DNA of 64,000 bases, taken from assembly GCA_965207335.1 (NCBI GenBank), contig OZ242267.1, forward strand, positions 1,674,001-1,738,000. Direction: 5' to 3'. The position numbers and the translations under genes were made by a program. Below, one piece after another: positions 16,640 through 25,229 of this stretch; position 1 is the stretch's first letter; each line of letters begins with the position of its first letter. The notes beneath the pieces were generated by a model. That model did not search any database. It saw nothing but the letters and a program-made list of their open reading frames with translations, and had not been told where the DNA came from. This DNA comes from G965207335 sp965207335. GTDB lineage: Bacteria > Pseudomonadota > Gammaproteobacteria > PS1 > Pseudothioglobaceae.

Positions 16640-16854
16640 CCTATGGATATTGCTATTTATGTATAAATTATAAAGATATTAAGTCTTGTGGTGATAAGCT
16701 AAAATATAATTAGAGGTTTTCTAATTTAGTAACATACAATTTATAATGTGCAAACATATATATTATATAAATAGTAATACAATAATTTTTTATTAAAAAT
16801 AATTTCTATATAATAATAAGTATTAAACACATTTTGAATTAAAGAATTAAAAAT

Positions 16855-17211
16855 ATGAAAAATACAAAGCATAAAAATAGCAACAATAAAATTTTTGATA
16901 AAGAATTTCGCACTAAGATTCGTAAAGACCCTAGCATAATTGCCGAAGAAATGTATAGTGATTATGATGTTAAAGTTGTTACTAATACTAAAGATACTAC
17001 TTATGTTATATTCCCGTCTGATATGTCAGCAGATTTATCTAATTTACAAGCTGGAGTTAAGGTTTCTACAGCAGGTAGTGCTGGCTCACTAGGATCTGTA
17101 GCAACAGCAAGTACTTTTGGAGCAACTCTCACTTCTACTGCTAGTAGTGCTGCTACTGCCTCATCAATAGGTACAGTAGGTTCAGCAGGTTCAGTAGATG
17201 TTAATGGTTAA
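16855..17211 (+). CDS. NHLP-leader RiPP precursor-like peptide 8
   Basis: A 118-residue paralogue from a second locus. An Asn/Lys-rich N-terminus precedes FDKEFRTKIRKDPSII, VVTNTKDTTYVIFPSD and LSNLQAG, a variant leader of 67 residues. The 51-residue core has no Cys and follows the triad habit (VST AGS AGS LGS VAT AST, later ASS IGT VGS AGS), ending VDVNG. Precursor 9 follows 24 bp downstream with a nearly identical leader, so this is a tandem pair. Confidence 0.83.
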   Translation: MKNTKHKNSNNKIFDKEFRTKIRKDPSIIAEEMYSDYDVKVVTNTKDTTYVIFPSDMSADLSNLQAGVKVSTAGSAGSLGSVATASTFGATLTSTASSAATASSIGTVGSAGSVDVNG

Positions 17212-17235
17212 TTTTTTAATTTAAGTGGTAAAAAT

Positions 17236-17580
17236 ATGGAAAATACAGGGCATAAAAATAGCAACAATAAAATTTTTGACAAGGAATTTCGCACTAAGAT
17301 TCGTAAAGACCCTAGCATAATTGGCAAAGAAATGTATAGTGATTATGATGTTAAAGTTGTTACTAATACTAAAGATACTACTTATGTTGTATTCCCGTCT
17401 AATACATTAGCAGATTTATCTAATTTACAAGCTGGTGTTAAGGCCTCTACAGCAGGTTCTGTTGGTAGTATTGGTTCAGCAAGTACATTTAGTACATTAG
17501 TAGGTTCTACAGCAGGTTCTCTTTCTTCAGCAAGTTCAGTAGGTTCAGCAGGTTCGATTGATTTATTGCATTTAAAATAA
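17236..17580 (+). CDS. NHLP-leader RiPP precursor-like peptide 9
   Basis: A 114-residue tandem copy of precursor 8. The leader (67 residues) differs at only a handful of positions, while the 47-residue core differs more (AST AGS VGS IGS AST FST, then AGS LSS ASS VGS AGS) and ends IDLLHLK. There is no Cys. Conserved leader with variable core again suggests selection on leader recognition. Confidence 0.83.
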   Translation: MENTGHKNSNNKIFDKEFRTKIRKDPSIIGKEMYSDYDVKVVTNTKDTTYVVFPSNTLADLSNLQAGVKASTAGSVGSIGSASTFSTLVGSTAGSLSSASSVGSAGSIDLLHLK

Positions 17581-17611
17581 TATATAGTTTTTGAGTGTAT
17601 TCATTTAAAAA

Positions 17612-17646
17612 TACAATGCTGTGTACATAAATATTATTATGTAATG
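17612..17646. repeat. Hairpin repeat E, copy 3 (partial)
   Basis: acaatgctgtgtacataaata and the following ttatgtaatg match the second half of copy 1 and the complement of copy 2. It starts about 30 bp after the stop of precursor 9, the same side as copy 1 has to the first array, so it may act as a terminator-like structure. Confidence 0.4.
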
Positions 17647-17719
17647 GTCTTTACTAGTTTAAAATTATAACTAGATGTCCTTTCATTAACTTTATGAAGT
17701 TAACTTTTGTAATCTAAAA

Positions 17720-17980
17720 CTATAAACCTTTTAGTTTAGCATTTATACGGTGTTTTTTTCTAGCGGCATTATTTTTATGTATGAGTCCCTTAGCAACAAC
17801 TTGATCAATTACCTTTTGCATAATTATAAAAGTTTCTGTTGCTAATGATTTATCTTTTTTATCTATGGCATTTAATGTTTTTTTAATATAAGTTCGCACT
17901 TTAGTGCGTAGCCTTGAATTATTACTATTATTTTTAATTGCTTGTCTCGCTCTTTTTTTAGAACCTGCTGAATTTGCCAA
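17720..17980 (-). CDS. rpsT: 30S ribosomal protein S20
   Basis: Primary-binding 16S rRNA protein. The 86-residue sequence has the basic family pattern (MANSAGSKKRARQAI, then RTKVRTYIKKTL and the NNAARKKHRINAKLKGL end). The start codon is TTG, at 17978-17980 on the complement, with GAGG about 8 bp before it. E. coli rpsT also uses TTG, where it is linked to autogenous control, so a similar control is plausible. It faces precursor 9 convergently. Confidence 0.97.
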   Translation of the reverse strand: MANSAGSKKRARQAIKNNSNNSRLRTKVRTYIKKTLNAIDKKDKSLATETFIIMQKVIDQVVAKGLIHKNNAARKKHRINAKLKGL

Positions 17981-18054
17981 AATTTACCTCGTAACATAAA
18001 AACCTGCTAATTATACTCTGTTTTTACTGGCTGTTTTGATAAATTACATCAATA

Positions 18055-18308
18055 TTAGGTGGTATTTACAAAAGCTAAGGACTTATTTACAAAAACCCCT
18101 TGTATCTCATTACTATTTAACTTCCTATCCTCAAAAAAATCACATTTTAAATATTGCGGTAAAAACTCCACCGCTAAATAATCTCCCCCATAAACATCAC
18201 CTAAATTTTTAGCACTATCAATATTATTTGTATTTTGAATTTCAATAATTTTTTTCTATATTTTAAAAGATTTTCATATTCGTTTTTTTGTATTGTTATA
18301 GTATTCAT
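18055..18308 (-). pseudogene. Small gene broken by a poly-A frameshift
   Basis: From an ATG at 18308-18306 the complement reads MNTITIQKNEYENLLKYRKK, then meets a run of seven A. Adding one A would continue the frame with IIEIQNTNNIDSAKNLGD and about 45 more codons to TAA at 18055, giving an 84-residue protein. The opening resembles small antitoxin-like proteins (TIxxxEYxxLL), but I cannot name a family. Slippage on the A run might still yield some full-length product. It lies in the 671-bp gap between rpsT and ndk. Confidence 0.45.
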
Positions 18309-18452
18309 AATTTTATTTATTAGGCAAGGGTTATAAGTTTATTGTATAACTTTTGTAAGCAAATACATGGTTTTACTCTAACAATAGTTATTTTATCTTT
18401 CATTGTTAGCTTAGTAAAGTATATACTGTTGTTGATTGTACTGTGTTTGTGG

Positions 18453-18545
18453 GATGAGATTGCCACACACAAAAAAAACTGTACTCGTAATGACAAGAGT
18501 GGATGAGATTGCCACACACAAAAAAACTGTACTCGTAGTGACAGT
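18453..18545. repeat. Palindromic repeat, two tandem copies
   Basis: Two 49-bp units, each with gatgagattgccacacac followed by an A run and actcgtaatgac. They are reverse-oriented relatives of the gtcattgcgagcc...ggcgtggcaatctc elements at 23992, 30684 and 31505. The ends can pair as a hairpin. This type of short palindrome is dispersed in many AT-rich bacterial genomes. Confidence 0.7.
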
Positions 18546-18651
18546 GAGTATAATTAGCTACTTAGATTAAATAATTGTTAATACTTTTGTATTTAGTGAG
18601 ACTTTGGTATAATAATTGCTATAAAATTATATAACTTTTAGAGGTATATTT

Positions 18652-19077
18652 ATGGAATGCACTTTATCAATTATTAAACCAGATGCAGTAGCAAAAAATG
18701 TTATTGGGGCAATTTATAGCTGTTTTGAAGATGCAAGCTTTAAAATTATTGCTGCAAAAATGAAACATTTATCTAAACAAGATGCAGAAGGTTTTTATGC
18801 TATTCATAAAGATAAACCATTTTTTAATGATTTAATTGTTTTTATGACCTCAGGTCCTATTATGGTGCAAGTATTAGAGGGCGAAAATGCAGTTAGCAAA
18901 CATCGTGAAATTATGGGCGCTACTAACCCGCAAGATGCCTTGGCAGGTACTATTCGTGCTAATTTTGCAACTAATGTTGAGAAAAATGCAGTTCATGGCT
19001 CAGACAGTAAAGAAAATGCAGAAATAGAGATAAAGTATTTTTTCTCTAAAGATGAGTTATGCCCTAGAACTTATTAA
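18652..19077 (+). CDS. ndk: Nucleoside diphosphate kinase
   Basis: Transfers the terminal phosphate between nucleoside triphosphates and diphosphates. The 141-residue protein is full length, with the active-site histidine in NAVHGSDS and the ECTLSIIKPDAVAKN opening. GAGG sits 7-10 bp before the ATG. A monocistronic unit is likely; rlmN follows after 99 bp. Confidence 0.98.
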   Translation: MECTLSIIKPDAVAKNVIGAIYSCFEDASFKIIAAKMKHLSKQDAEGFYAIHKDKPFFNDLIVFMTSGPIMVQVLEGENAVSKHREIMGATNPQDALAGTIRANFATNVEKNAVHGSDSKENAEIEIKYFFSKDELCPRTY

Positions 19078-19176
19078 TTATTGTTGTAGTATCTTAATAG
19101 CAGATATTAAATTTGTTAAATTATTTTATAAGAGTTGTTTAAAAATTAGATTTAATGTAAGGAGTTGGTATTTTTT

Positions 19177-20241
19177 ATGAAACAAAATTTATTTGCCTTA
19201 ACACATAATCAATTAACTGATTTTGTTGTTAATTTAGGTGAAAAATCATATTGTGCAAAACAATTAATGCAGTGGATATACAAAAAAGATATTACTGATT
19301 TTGCACTTATGTCAAATTTATCTAAAAACCTAATTAGCAAATTACAAGCAACTACAACCCTTGCACTACCTAAAATACATAAGCAATATTTATCAATAGA
19401 TGGCACGATAAAATGGATTATTGAATTAGACGATAAAAATCATATTGAGACTGTTTATATCCCTACAAATGATAGAGGAACTTTATGTATATCATCTCAG
19501 GTAGGTTGTGCACTTGATTGCTCATTTTGTGCAACTGGTAAACAAGGATTTAACCGTAATTTAACAAGCGATGAAATTATAGCACAAGTTATTATCAGCA
19601 AAAGATATTTACAATCAGTTAATAAAAAAATTAGTAATGTTGTTTTTATGGGTATGGGCGAGCCATTATTAAATGAAAAAGAGGTTTATAATGTCTGTGA
19701 TTTATTATTAGATAATTTAGCTTTTGGCTTATCAAGAAGAAAGGTAACGGTTAGCACATCAGGAGTTATTCCAGCTATATACCGTTTAGCAGATACTAGT
19801 AATGTCAGTTTAGCAATATCTTTGCATGCCTGTTATGATAATTTACGCGACGAGTTAGTTCCTATTAACAAAAAATATCCTATTGCCGAATTATTAACAG
19901 CTTGTAAATATTATTTGCAAGCAGGAGAACAGCAACGCCATATTTTATTTGAATATGTTATGTTATCAGGGGTAAATGATGATGAAAAATATGCTTATGG
20001 CTTAGCTAAATTATTAAAAAATATTAGTGCTAAAGTTAATTTAATACCATTTAATACATTTTCAAAAACTAAATATAAAACTTCAAATAGTGATACAATA
20101 AATAAATTTAAGAATATTTTACATAATAATAATATTAGAACTACTACAAGACAAACAAGAGGTGATGATATTGTAGCTGCCTGCGGACAACTAGCAGGTA
20201 AGGTAGTAGATAAAACTAAGCGATATGTTCAAAAAGTATAG
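19177..20241 (+). CDS. rlmN: Dual-specificity 23S rRNA/tRNA adenine-C2 methyltransferase RlmN
   Basis: Radical SAM enzyme methylating A2503 of 23S rRNA and A37 of some tRNAs. The 354 residues contain the cluster motif CALDCSFCATG, the SAM-binding MGMGEPLLN, and the C-terminal RGDDIVAACGQL with the resolving cysteine. I start at the ATG 12 bp after AAGGAG; a TTG directly after that Shine-Dalgarno would be too close. Its end overlaps the next gene by 17 bp. Confidence 0.97.
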   Translation: MKQNLFALTHNQLTDFVVNLGEKSYCAKQLMQWIYKKDITDFALMSNLSKNLISKLQATTTLALPKIHKQYLSIDGTIKWIIELDDKNHIETVYIPTNDRGTLCISSQVGCALDCSFCATGKQGFNRNLTSDEIIAQVIISKRYLQSVNKKISNVVFMGMGEPLLNEKEVYNVCDLLLDNLAFGLSRRKVTVSTSGVIPAIYRLADTSNVSLAISLHACYDNLRDELVPINKKYPIAELLTACKYYLQAGEQQRHILFEYVMLSGVNDDEKYAYGLAKLLKNISAKVNLIPFNTFSKTKYKTSNSDTINKFKNILHNNNIRTTTRQTRGDDIVAACGQLAGKVVDKTKRYVQKV

Positions 20242-20542
20242 AAATAGAATACGAGCCAGAAAAATAATATTACCTAAGAAAAGTAATAATATTAAAAGAA
20301 TCATTAAATTAATAATAATTATTGCAGTATTTTTTATAGGCTATAAATTATTTTTCACAAATACTGATTATAATGAAATAGTAGAAATTAACAGAGAATT
20401 TAATTATCAAAATGATGATAACTACGATAATAACACTACTGCAAAAGATAAAACAAATAAGAATAAGCCAGAAAATCCCAATAAAAATAACGATGTTGAC
20501 AATGTGGAAATATTAGATGTTTTAATCCCAAAAAATCAATAA
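20225..20542 (+). CDS. Small bitopic membrane protein, possible RodZ remnant
   Basis: A 105-residue protein with a very basic N-terminus (about 27 residues), one transmembrane helix (IIKLIIIIAVFFIGYKLFF) and an Asn/Asp/Lys-rich periplasmic tail. No domain is recognisable. It overlaps rlmN by 17 bp and its stop overlaps the ispG start (TAATG). In E. coli the gene between rlmN and ispG is rodZ, which has an HTH domain, a basic juxtamembrane region, one helix and a periplasmic domain. This may be a RodZ reduced to the membrane part, but that rests on position and topology only. Confidence 0.6.
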   Translation: MFKKYRNRIRARKIILPKKSNNIKRIIKLIIIIAVFFIGYKLFFTNTDYNEIVEINREFNYQNDDNYDNNTTAKDKTNKNKPENPNKNNDVDNVEILDVLIPKNQ

Positions 20543-21618
20543 TGAAATTAGACTACAATATAAAACGCCGAGTTAGTAAAAAAATATTTGTAGGTAATGT
20601 TGCAATAGGCGGCGATGCCCCTATTGCTGTGCAAAGTATGACTAATACTAATACCGAAGATATTGCTAAAACTATAGCCCAAATTAATGATATAGCTAAA
20701 GCTGGTGCTGATATTGTTAGAGTGTCTGTTCCTACTATGGATGCGGCTAATGCCTTTGGTATAATTAAAAAACAAATTAATATTCCGCTTGTCGCTGATA
20801 TTCATTTTGATTATAAAATAGCTTTAAAAGTAGCAAAATTAGGTGCTGATTGTTTGCGTATTAATCCTGGTAATATAGGTAGAGAAGATAGAGTCAGAGA
20901 AGTAGTAGCTAGTGCTAAGGATAAAAATATCCCAATTCGTATTGGTGTTAATGCTGGTTCATTAGAAAAAGACTTACAAAAAAAATACCGTGAACCAACT
21001 CCAGATGCTATGGTAGAGTCTGCACTTAGACATATTGATATTTTAGATAAGTTAAATTTTGATAATTACAAAATTAGTTTAAAGGCATCGGATGTATTTA
21101 TGAGTGTTTTTGCTTATAGAAAACTAGCATCACAAACTAAGCAACCGCTACACTTAGGAATCACTGAGGCAGGTAGTTTTCGTAGTGGAGCAGTAAAGTC
21201 AGCTATTGGTATAGGTATGTTATTAGCAGAGGGTATAGGCGATACCATAAGAGTATCTCTGGCAGCTGATCCTGTAGAAGAGGTTAAAGTTGGTTTTGAT
21301 ATTTTAAAAAGTCTGCATTTGCGTAGTATGGGTGTTAATTTAATAGCTTGTCCTAGTTGTTCTAGGCAAAACTTTGATGTAATAAAGGTAGTGAATGAAT
21401 TAGAATCACGCCTAGAAAATATTACTAAGCCAATTGATGTTGCCGTAATAGGATGTGTAGTAAATGGACCTGGCGAAGCAAAAGAGGTGCAAGTAGGACT
21501 TACAGGTGGTAAACCAAATTTACTTTATATTAATGGCAAAACTAAAAGTAAGATTAATAACGAACAATTAGTAGATGAGTTAGAAAAACAAATAAGACAA
21601 CAAATAAAATCAAATTAA
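20542..21618 (+). CDS. ispG: 4-hydroxy-3-methylbut-2-enyl diphosphate synthase
   Basis: Fe-S enzyme of the MEP isoprenoid pathway. The 358 residues have the TIM-barrel opening VGNVAIGGDAPIAVQSMTNT, the first cluster cysteines in LIACPSCSRQNFD and the third in GCVVNGPGEAKE. The ATG overlaps the previous stop codon. It runs convergently with a small membrane protein gene 6 bp away. Confidence 0.97.
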   Translation: MKLDYNIKRRVSKKIFVGNVAIGGDAPIAVQSMTNTNTEDIAKTIAQINDIAKAGADIVRVSVPTMDAANAFGIIKKQINIPLVADIHFDYKIALKVAKLGADCLRINPGNIGREDRVREVVASAKDKNIPIRIGVNAGSLEKDLQKKYREPTPDAMVESALRHIDILDKLNFDNYKISLKASDVFMSVFAYRKLASQTKQPLHLGITEAGSFRSGAVKSAIGIGMLLAEGIGDTIRVSLAADPVEEVKVGFDILKSLHLRSMGVNLIACPSCSRQNFDVIKVVNELESRLENITKPIDVAVIGCVVNGPGEAKEVQVGLTGGKPNLLYINGKTKSKINNEQLVDELEKQIRQQIKSN

Positions 21619-21624
21619 ATTTTT

Positions 21625-21855
21625 TTAAAAAAACCATTTGTATATTCCTATAATATCTATTACTATAAAAACACAGTTTAATAATACAAGTGGTAAATCT
21701 TGGCTTTTCCAACCTTGAATTAACCAACTAATCGCAGATATTAGAAAAAAAATAAAGCCAAATTTAGAGTATTCTGGTGAATTTATTGCAATTAATATTC
21801 CACCTGCTATCCCAGTAATAGTGCCAAGCCAGCCAAAAGTTAAAAATTTAGACAT
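21625..21855 (-). CDS. Small membrane protein, unknown
   Basis: A 76-residue, strongly hydrophobic protein with three likely membrane helices (FGWLGTITGIAGGILIAI, FGFIFFLISAISWLIQGW, and LVLLNCVFIVIDIIGIY). The pattern resembles small inner-membrane proteins related to PnuC/YgjV-like transporters, but no substrate can be inferred. I chose the ATG with GGAG 8 bp upstream; it overlaps the OsmC stop by one base (TAATG), so coupling is likely. Confidence 0.65.
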   Translation of the reverse strand: MSKFLTFGWLGTITGIAGGILIAINSPEYSKFGFIFFLISAISWLIQGWKSQDLPLVLLNCVFIVIDIIGIYKWFF

Positions 21856-22265
21856 TATTTTATACTCCAATTATGGCTTATATTTGCACTTTTAGATAGC
21901 ATAATTGAAGCAGAACAGTACTTAGTGGCTGATAGCTTTATGGCTTTGGCAATTTTTTTTGGGTCTAAATTATCTCCTGATAAAATAAAATGTAAGTGAA
22001 TATCAGTAAATATTTTGGGATGCTCTTTTGCTCGTTTAGAAGTTATTTCTATTTCGCAATTACTAACATTTTGATGCATTTTTTGCAAAATACTAATTAC
22101 ATCAACAGTAGTACAAGCACCCATACCAACTAGCAACATTTCCATAGGTCTAGCACCAGTATTAGCACCACCTAATTCTGGCGGACCGTCTAAGTTAATG
22201 GTATGCCCGCTTTGGGTTGTTGCTTGTATAGCCATGTTATTTAGCCACTTAATATTTGTCTTCAT
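21855..22265 (-). CDS. OsmC/Ohr family protein
   Basis: A 136-residue OsmC-fold protein with both redox cysteines, in GMGACTTVDVISIL and SATKYCSASIML. The family are thiol peroxidases acting on organic hydroperoxides; the length and PPELGGANTGARPMEMLL segment resemble the YhfA branch, whose substrate is unknown. It is placed directly after trpC (1-bp gap), and its stop overlaps the next start. Confidence 0.9.
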   Translation of the reverse strand: MKTNIKWLNNMAIQATTQSGHTINLDGPPELGGANTGARPMEMLLVGMGACTTVDVISILQKMHQNVSNCEIEITSKRAKEHPKIFTDIHLHFILSGDNLDPKKIAKAIKLSATKYCSASIMLSKSANISHNWSIK

Positions 22266-22266
22266 G

Positions 22267-23061
22267 TTATTGCTCCTGTATTAATTTTTTAAGTGCAGTA
22301 ATTATATTTTTTTTACGCATTAATGCCTCTCCTACCAAAAATCCATATACAGAATTTGCTTGCATTTTTTGAATATCGTTGTTATTAAATATTCCGCTTT
22401 CTGTTATTACTTTTGTGCTATCTGGTATATAGGGTAATAAATTTATCGTGGTATCTAAGCTAACTGTAAATGTTTTTAGGTCTCTGTTATTGATACCGAT
22501 AATTTTTAAGTTTAATTTTAAAGCTCGCGTTAATTCATCTTTATTATGAACTTCAACTAATACCGACATACCTAAGTTATTAGCTAAATTAGTTAGTTGA
22601 AACATAGTTTTATCATCTAGTGCTGATACAATAAGCAATATAGCATCAGCACCTGATACTTTTGATTGATAAACCTGATATTCATCAATAATAAAATCCT
22701 TGCGTAATATAGGCAGGCGGCATATTTGTTTTGCCTTAGATATATAATCTAAACTGCCTTTAAAATATTTTTCATCGCTTAAAATAGATAAACAAGTAGC
22801 ACCACCTAACTCATAGTCTCTGGCTAATTCTTGCGGATTAAAATCTTCTCTAATTATGCCTCTACTAGGAGATGCTTTTTTAATTTCTGCTATAATGGTG
22901 GTTTTTTTATCGTTAATACTAGCTAACAAAACAGCAGTAAAATCCCTACATTTTGGTGAATTTTTTGCTAATTTTTTTATTTTATTTAAGGAAACTTTAG
23001 CTTTTGCTAATTTTACTTCTTGTTGCTTGACTAATAAGATTTTAGCAAGAATATTTGTCAT
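22267..23061 (-). CDS. trpC: Indole-3-glycerol phosphate synthase
   Basis: Ring-closing step of tryptophan synthesis. The 264-residue monofunctional enzyme has IIAEIKKASPSRGIIR, LPILRKDFIIDEYQVY, IGINNRDLKTF and TESGIF in order along the TIM barrel. No other trp gene is in the window. It heads an operon with osmC and a small membrane protein, and diverges from kdsA. Confidence 0.97.
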   Translation of the reverse strand: MTNILAKILLVKQQEVKLAKAKVSLNKIKKLAKNSPKCRDFTAVLLASINDKKTTIIAEIKKASPSRGIIREDFNPQELARDYELGGATCLSILSDEKYFKGSLDYISKAKQICRLPILRKDFIIDEYQVYQSKVSGADAILLIVSALDDKTMFQLTNLANNLGMSVLVEVHNKDELTRALKLNLKIIGINNRDLKTFTVSLDTTINLLPYIPDSTKVITESGIFNNNDIQKMQANSVYGFLVGEALMRKKNIITALKKLIQEQ

Positions 23062-23128
23062 TTATTTTTATTTGTCATTTTTTCTTGCTATTTTACTTAT
23101 ATAATTATTGTTTTTAACTAAAAAAGAT

Positions 23129-23962
23129 ATGAAATTATTAAATTTTGATATTGGGTTAGACCAGCCATTTTTTCTAATAGCAGGACCTTGTGTAATAGAA
23201 TCTGAAAAATTAGCATTACAAACTGCACAAAAACTAAAAGATATTACTGATAAATTAGCCATTAATTTTATTTATAAGTCGTCATTTGATAAGGCTAATC
23301 GTACTAGTTATAAAAGTTTTAGAGGCTTAGGGATTAGTGAGGGATTAAGGATTTTACAAAAAGTAAAAGATGACATTGGTACACCAGTATTAACTGATGT
23401 GCATGAGGATACTCCTCTTAATGAGGTAGCAAGTGTAGTCGATGTTTTGCAAACACCTGCTTTTTTGGTTAGACAAACTAATTTTATCCAAAATGTATGT
23501 GAGCAAGGCCTGCCTGTCAATATTAAAAAAGGACAATTTCAAGCCCCATGGGATATGCAGAATGTCGTTGATAAAGCCTATCAAAGCGGTAATAAAAAAA
23601 TTATGCTTTGTGATAGAGGCACAAGTTTTGGCTATAATACCCTTGTATCTGATATGCGTGGTTTAGCTAGTATGCGCTCAACTAATTGCCCTATTATATT
23701 TGATGCCACCCATTCTGTACAACAACCCGGTGGTGCTGGCAGTGTTAGTGGTGGACAAAGCGAATTTGTCCCAGTTTTAGCCCGTGGCGCTATTGCAGTT
23801 GGTGTTAGTGGTATTTTTTTAGAAACCCACCCTAATCCTAGCCAAGCCCTTAGTGATGGTGCTAATTCTATGCCCCTAGATAAAATAGCTGAATTACTTA
23901 AAACCTTAAAAGAATTAGATACAGTTACTAAGAAAAATGGTTTTTTAGAGAATAGTTTATAA
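23129..23962 (+). CDS. kdsA: 3-deoxy-8-phosphooctulonate synthase
   Basis: Condenses phosphoenolpyruvate and arabinose 5-phosphate to Kdo-8-phosphate for the LPS inner core. The 277 residues show FLIAGPCVIESE, KSSFDKANRTS, GTPVLTDVHE and the final ETHPNPSQALSDGANSMPL. I begin at the ATG of MKLLNFDIG; an earlier in-frame non-ATG start is less likely. It marks the organism as an LPS producer. Confidence 0.97.
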   Translation: MKLLNFDIGLDQPFFLIAGPCVIESEKLALQTAQKLKDITDKLAINFIYKSSFDKANRTSYKSFRGLGISEGLRILQKVKDDIGTPVLTDVHEDTPLNEVASVVDVLQTPAFLVRQTNFIQNVCEQGLPVNIKKGQFQAPWDMQNVVDKAYQSGNKKIMLCDRGTSFGYNTLVSDMRGLASMRSTNCPIIFDATHSVQQPGGAGSVSGGQSEFVPVLARGAIAVGVSGIFLETHPNPSQALSDGANSMPLDKIAELLKTLKELDTVTKKNGFLENSL

Positions 23963-23991
23963 AAAAATATGAATAATGAAGAACTATCAGG

Positions 23992-24340
23992 CATCTTAAA
24001 AACACACCCACAGTCATTGCGAGCCTTAATAAAAGGCGTGGCAATCTCATCTTAAAAACACACCCACAGTCATTGCGAGCCTTAATAAAAGGCGTGGCAA
24101 TCTCATCTTAAAAACACACCCACAGTCATTGCGAGCCTTAATAAAAGGCGTGGCAATCTCATCTTAAAAACACACCCACAGTCATTGCGAGCCTTAATAA
24201 AAGGCGTGGCAATCTCATCTTAAAAACACACCCACAGTCATTGCGAGCCTTAATAAAAGGCGTGGCAATCTCATCTTAAAAACACACCCACAGTCATTGC
24301 GAGCCTTAATAAAAGGCGTGGCAATCTCATCTTAAAAACG
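23992..24340. repeat. Six identical 56-bp tandem repeats
   Basis: The unit atcttaaaaacacacccaca + gtcattgcgagcc + ttaataaaa + ggcgtggcaatctc recurs with a period of exactly 56 bp (anchor positions 24011, 24067, 24123, 24179, 24235, 24291). Each unit contains one hairpin-forming element (ATTGCGAGCC/GGCGTGGCAAT) and an identical linker. An inverted relative follows at 24371-24407. The linkers are the same, so this is a tandem amplification and not a CRISPR. Confidence 0.95.
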
Positions 24341-24370
24341 CGGTATAATTTAATAATGGCATATTGCCTG

Positions 24371-24407
24371 AGATTGCCACACACTAAAAAACAGTGTTCG
24401 CAATGAC
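24371..24407. repeat. Single inverted copy of the palindromic repeat
   Basis: gagattgccacacac, an A run and gttcgcaatgacg form the reverse-oriented counterpart of the array unit just upstream. The intervening cgcggtataatttaataat also occurs beside the copy at 31505. Confidence 0.75.
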
Positions 24408-24459
24408 GATATATAAAAACAGTACCAGTAATTACGGTAATATATAAAATTAAAAAATA

Positions 24460-25229
24460 ATGAAAAACGAAATTATTTAATCCTTTGCGAATAATTTTGA
24501 TACCCATTCACAAACCACCGATAATGGCATAGAGTTTTGGTTTGCTAGGGATTTACAGCATTTATTAGAATATAGTGATTGGCATAATTTTAACCAAGTT
24601 ATCACCAAAGCTAAAATTTCCTGCGAAGCCAGTCATAATAAGCCTTACGACCATTTCGTTGACGCCAACAAAATGGTTATTTTAGGCTCTAATTCCCAAC
24701 GAGAAATACAAGATATAATGCTAACACGGTATGCTTGTTATTTAATTGCTCAAAATGGCGACCCAAGAAAAGAAACTATTGCTTTTGCACAAACTTACTT
24801 TGCTATGCAAACTCGCAAGTTAGAGTTAATTAAAGAGCAAATACACGGTTTAGAAAGGCTACAAGCACAACAAAAACTCACTCACTCCGAAAAAGAACTC
24901 TCAGGCTTAATTTTCAAACATACTAAAAGTGATAAAAATTTTGGTCTTATTCACTCTAAGGGCGATTATTTATTGTCTTATTTAAAATCTAGTTTTGGTA
25001 ATACGCAAATTAAAAGATATATTACAGGGGCAACTGTAACATGCTTAACTAAAGATGTTGTTAATAATTTAAAAATCCCACTTCCCCCACTAACAAAACA
25101 AAACAAAACTAAATTGCCGAACATATCAGCCAAATAAGACAACAAGCTAAACAACTACAACTTGAAGCAAAAACCGAATTAGCACAAGCAAAGAAACAAG
25201 TAGAAACTATGATTTTAGGGGGTAATTAA
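24460..25229 (+). pseudogene. Chimeric pseudogene: DinD N-terminus joined to HsdS C-terminus
   Basis: The first 165 codons match DNA-damage-inducible protein D (FWFARDLQHLLEYSDWHNF, HFVDANKMVILGS, YACYLIAQNGDPRKE, HSEKELSGLIFKHTKSDKNF). Then, near 24965, the sequence becomes the end of a type I restriction specificity subunit (YLKSSFGNTQIKRYITGAT, LKIPLPPL, then after a +1 shift IAEHISQIRQQAKQLQ). Defects are a TAA at codon 7 (24478-24480) and a frameshift near 25110. This is what remains of a type I restriction locus after a deletion. An ATG at 24673 could express a fragment. Confidence 0.85.

Noticed and set aside
19177..20241. Radical SAM enzyme as the maturase for the precursor peptides
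   Set aside because: All motifs including the resolving cysteine are those of RlmN, and it sits in the standard rlmN-ispG context.
23992..24340. CRISPR array
   Set aside because: Regular 56-bp period, but the linkers are identical to each other, so there are no unique spacers, and no cas gene is near.
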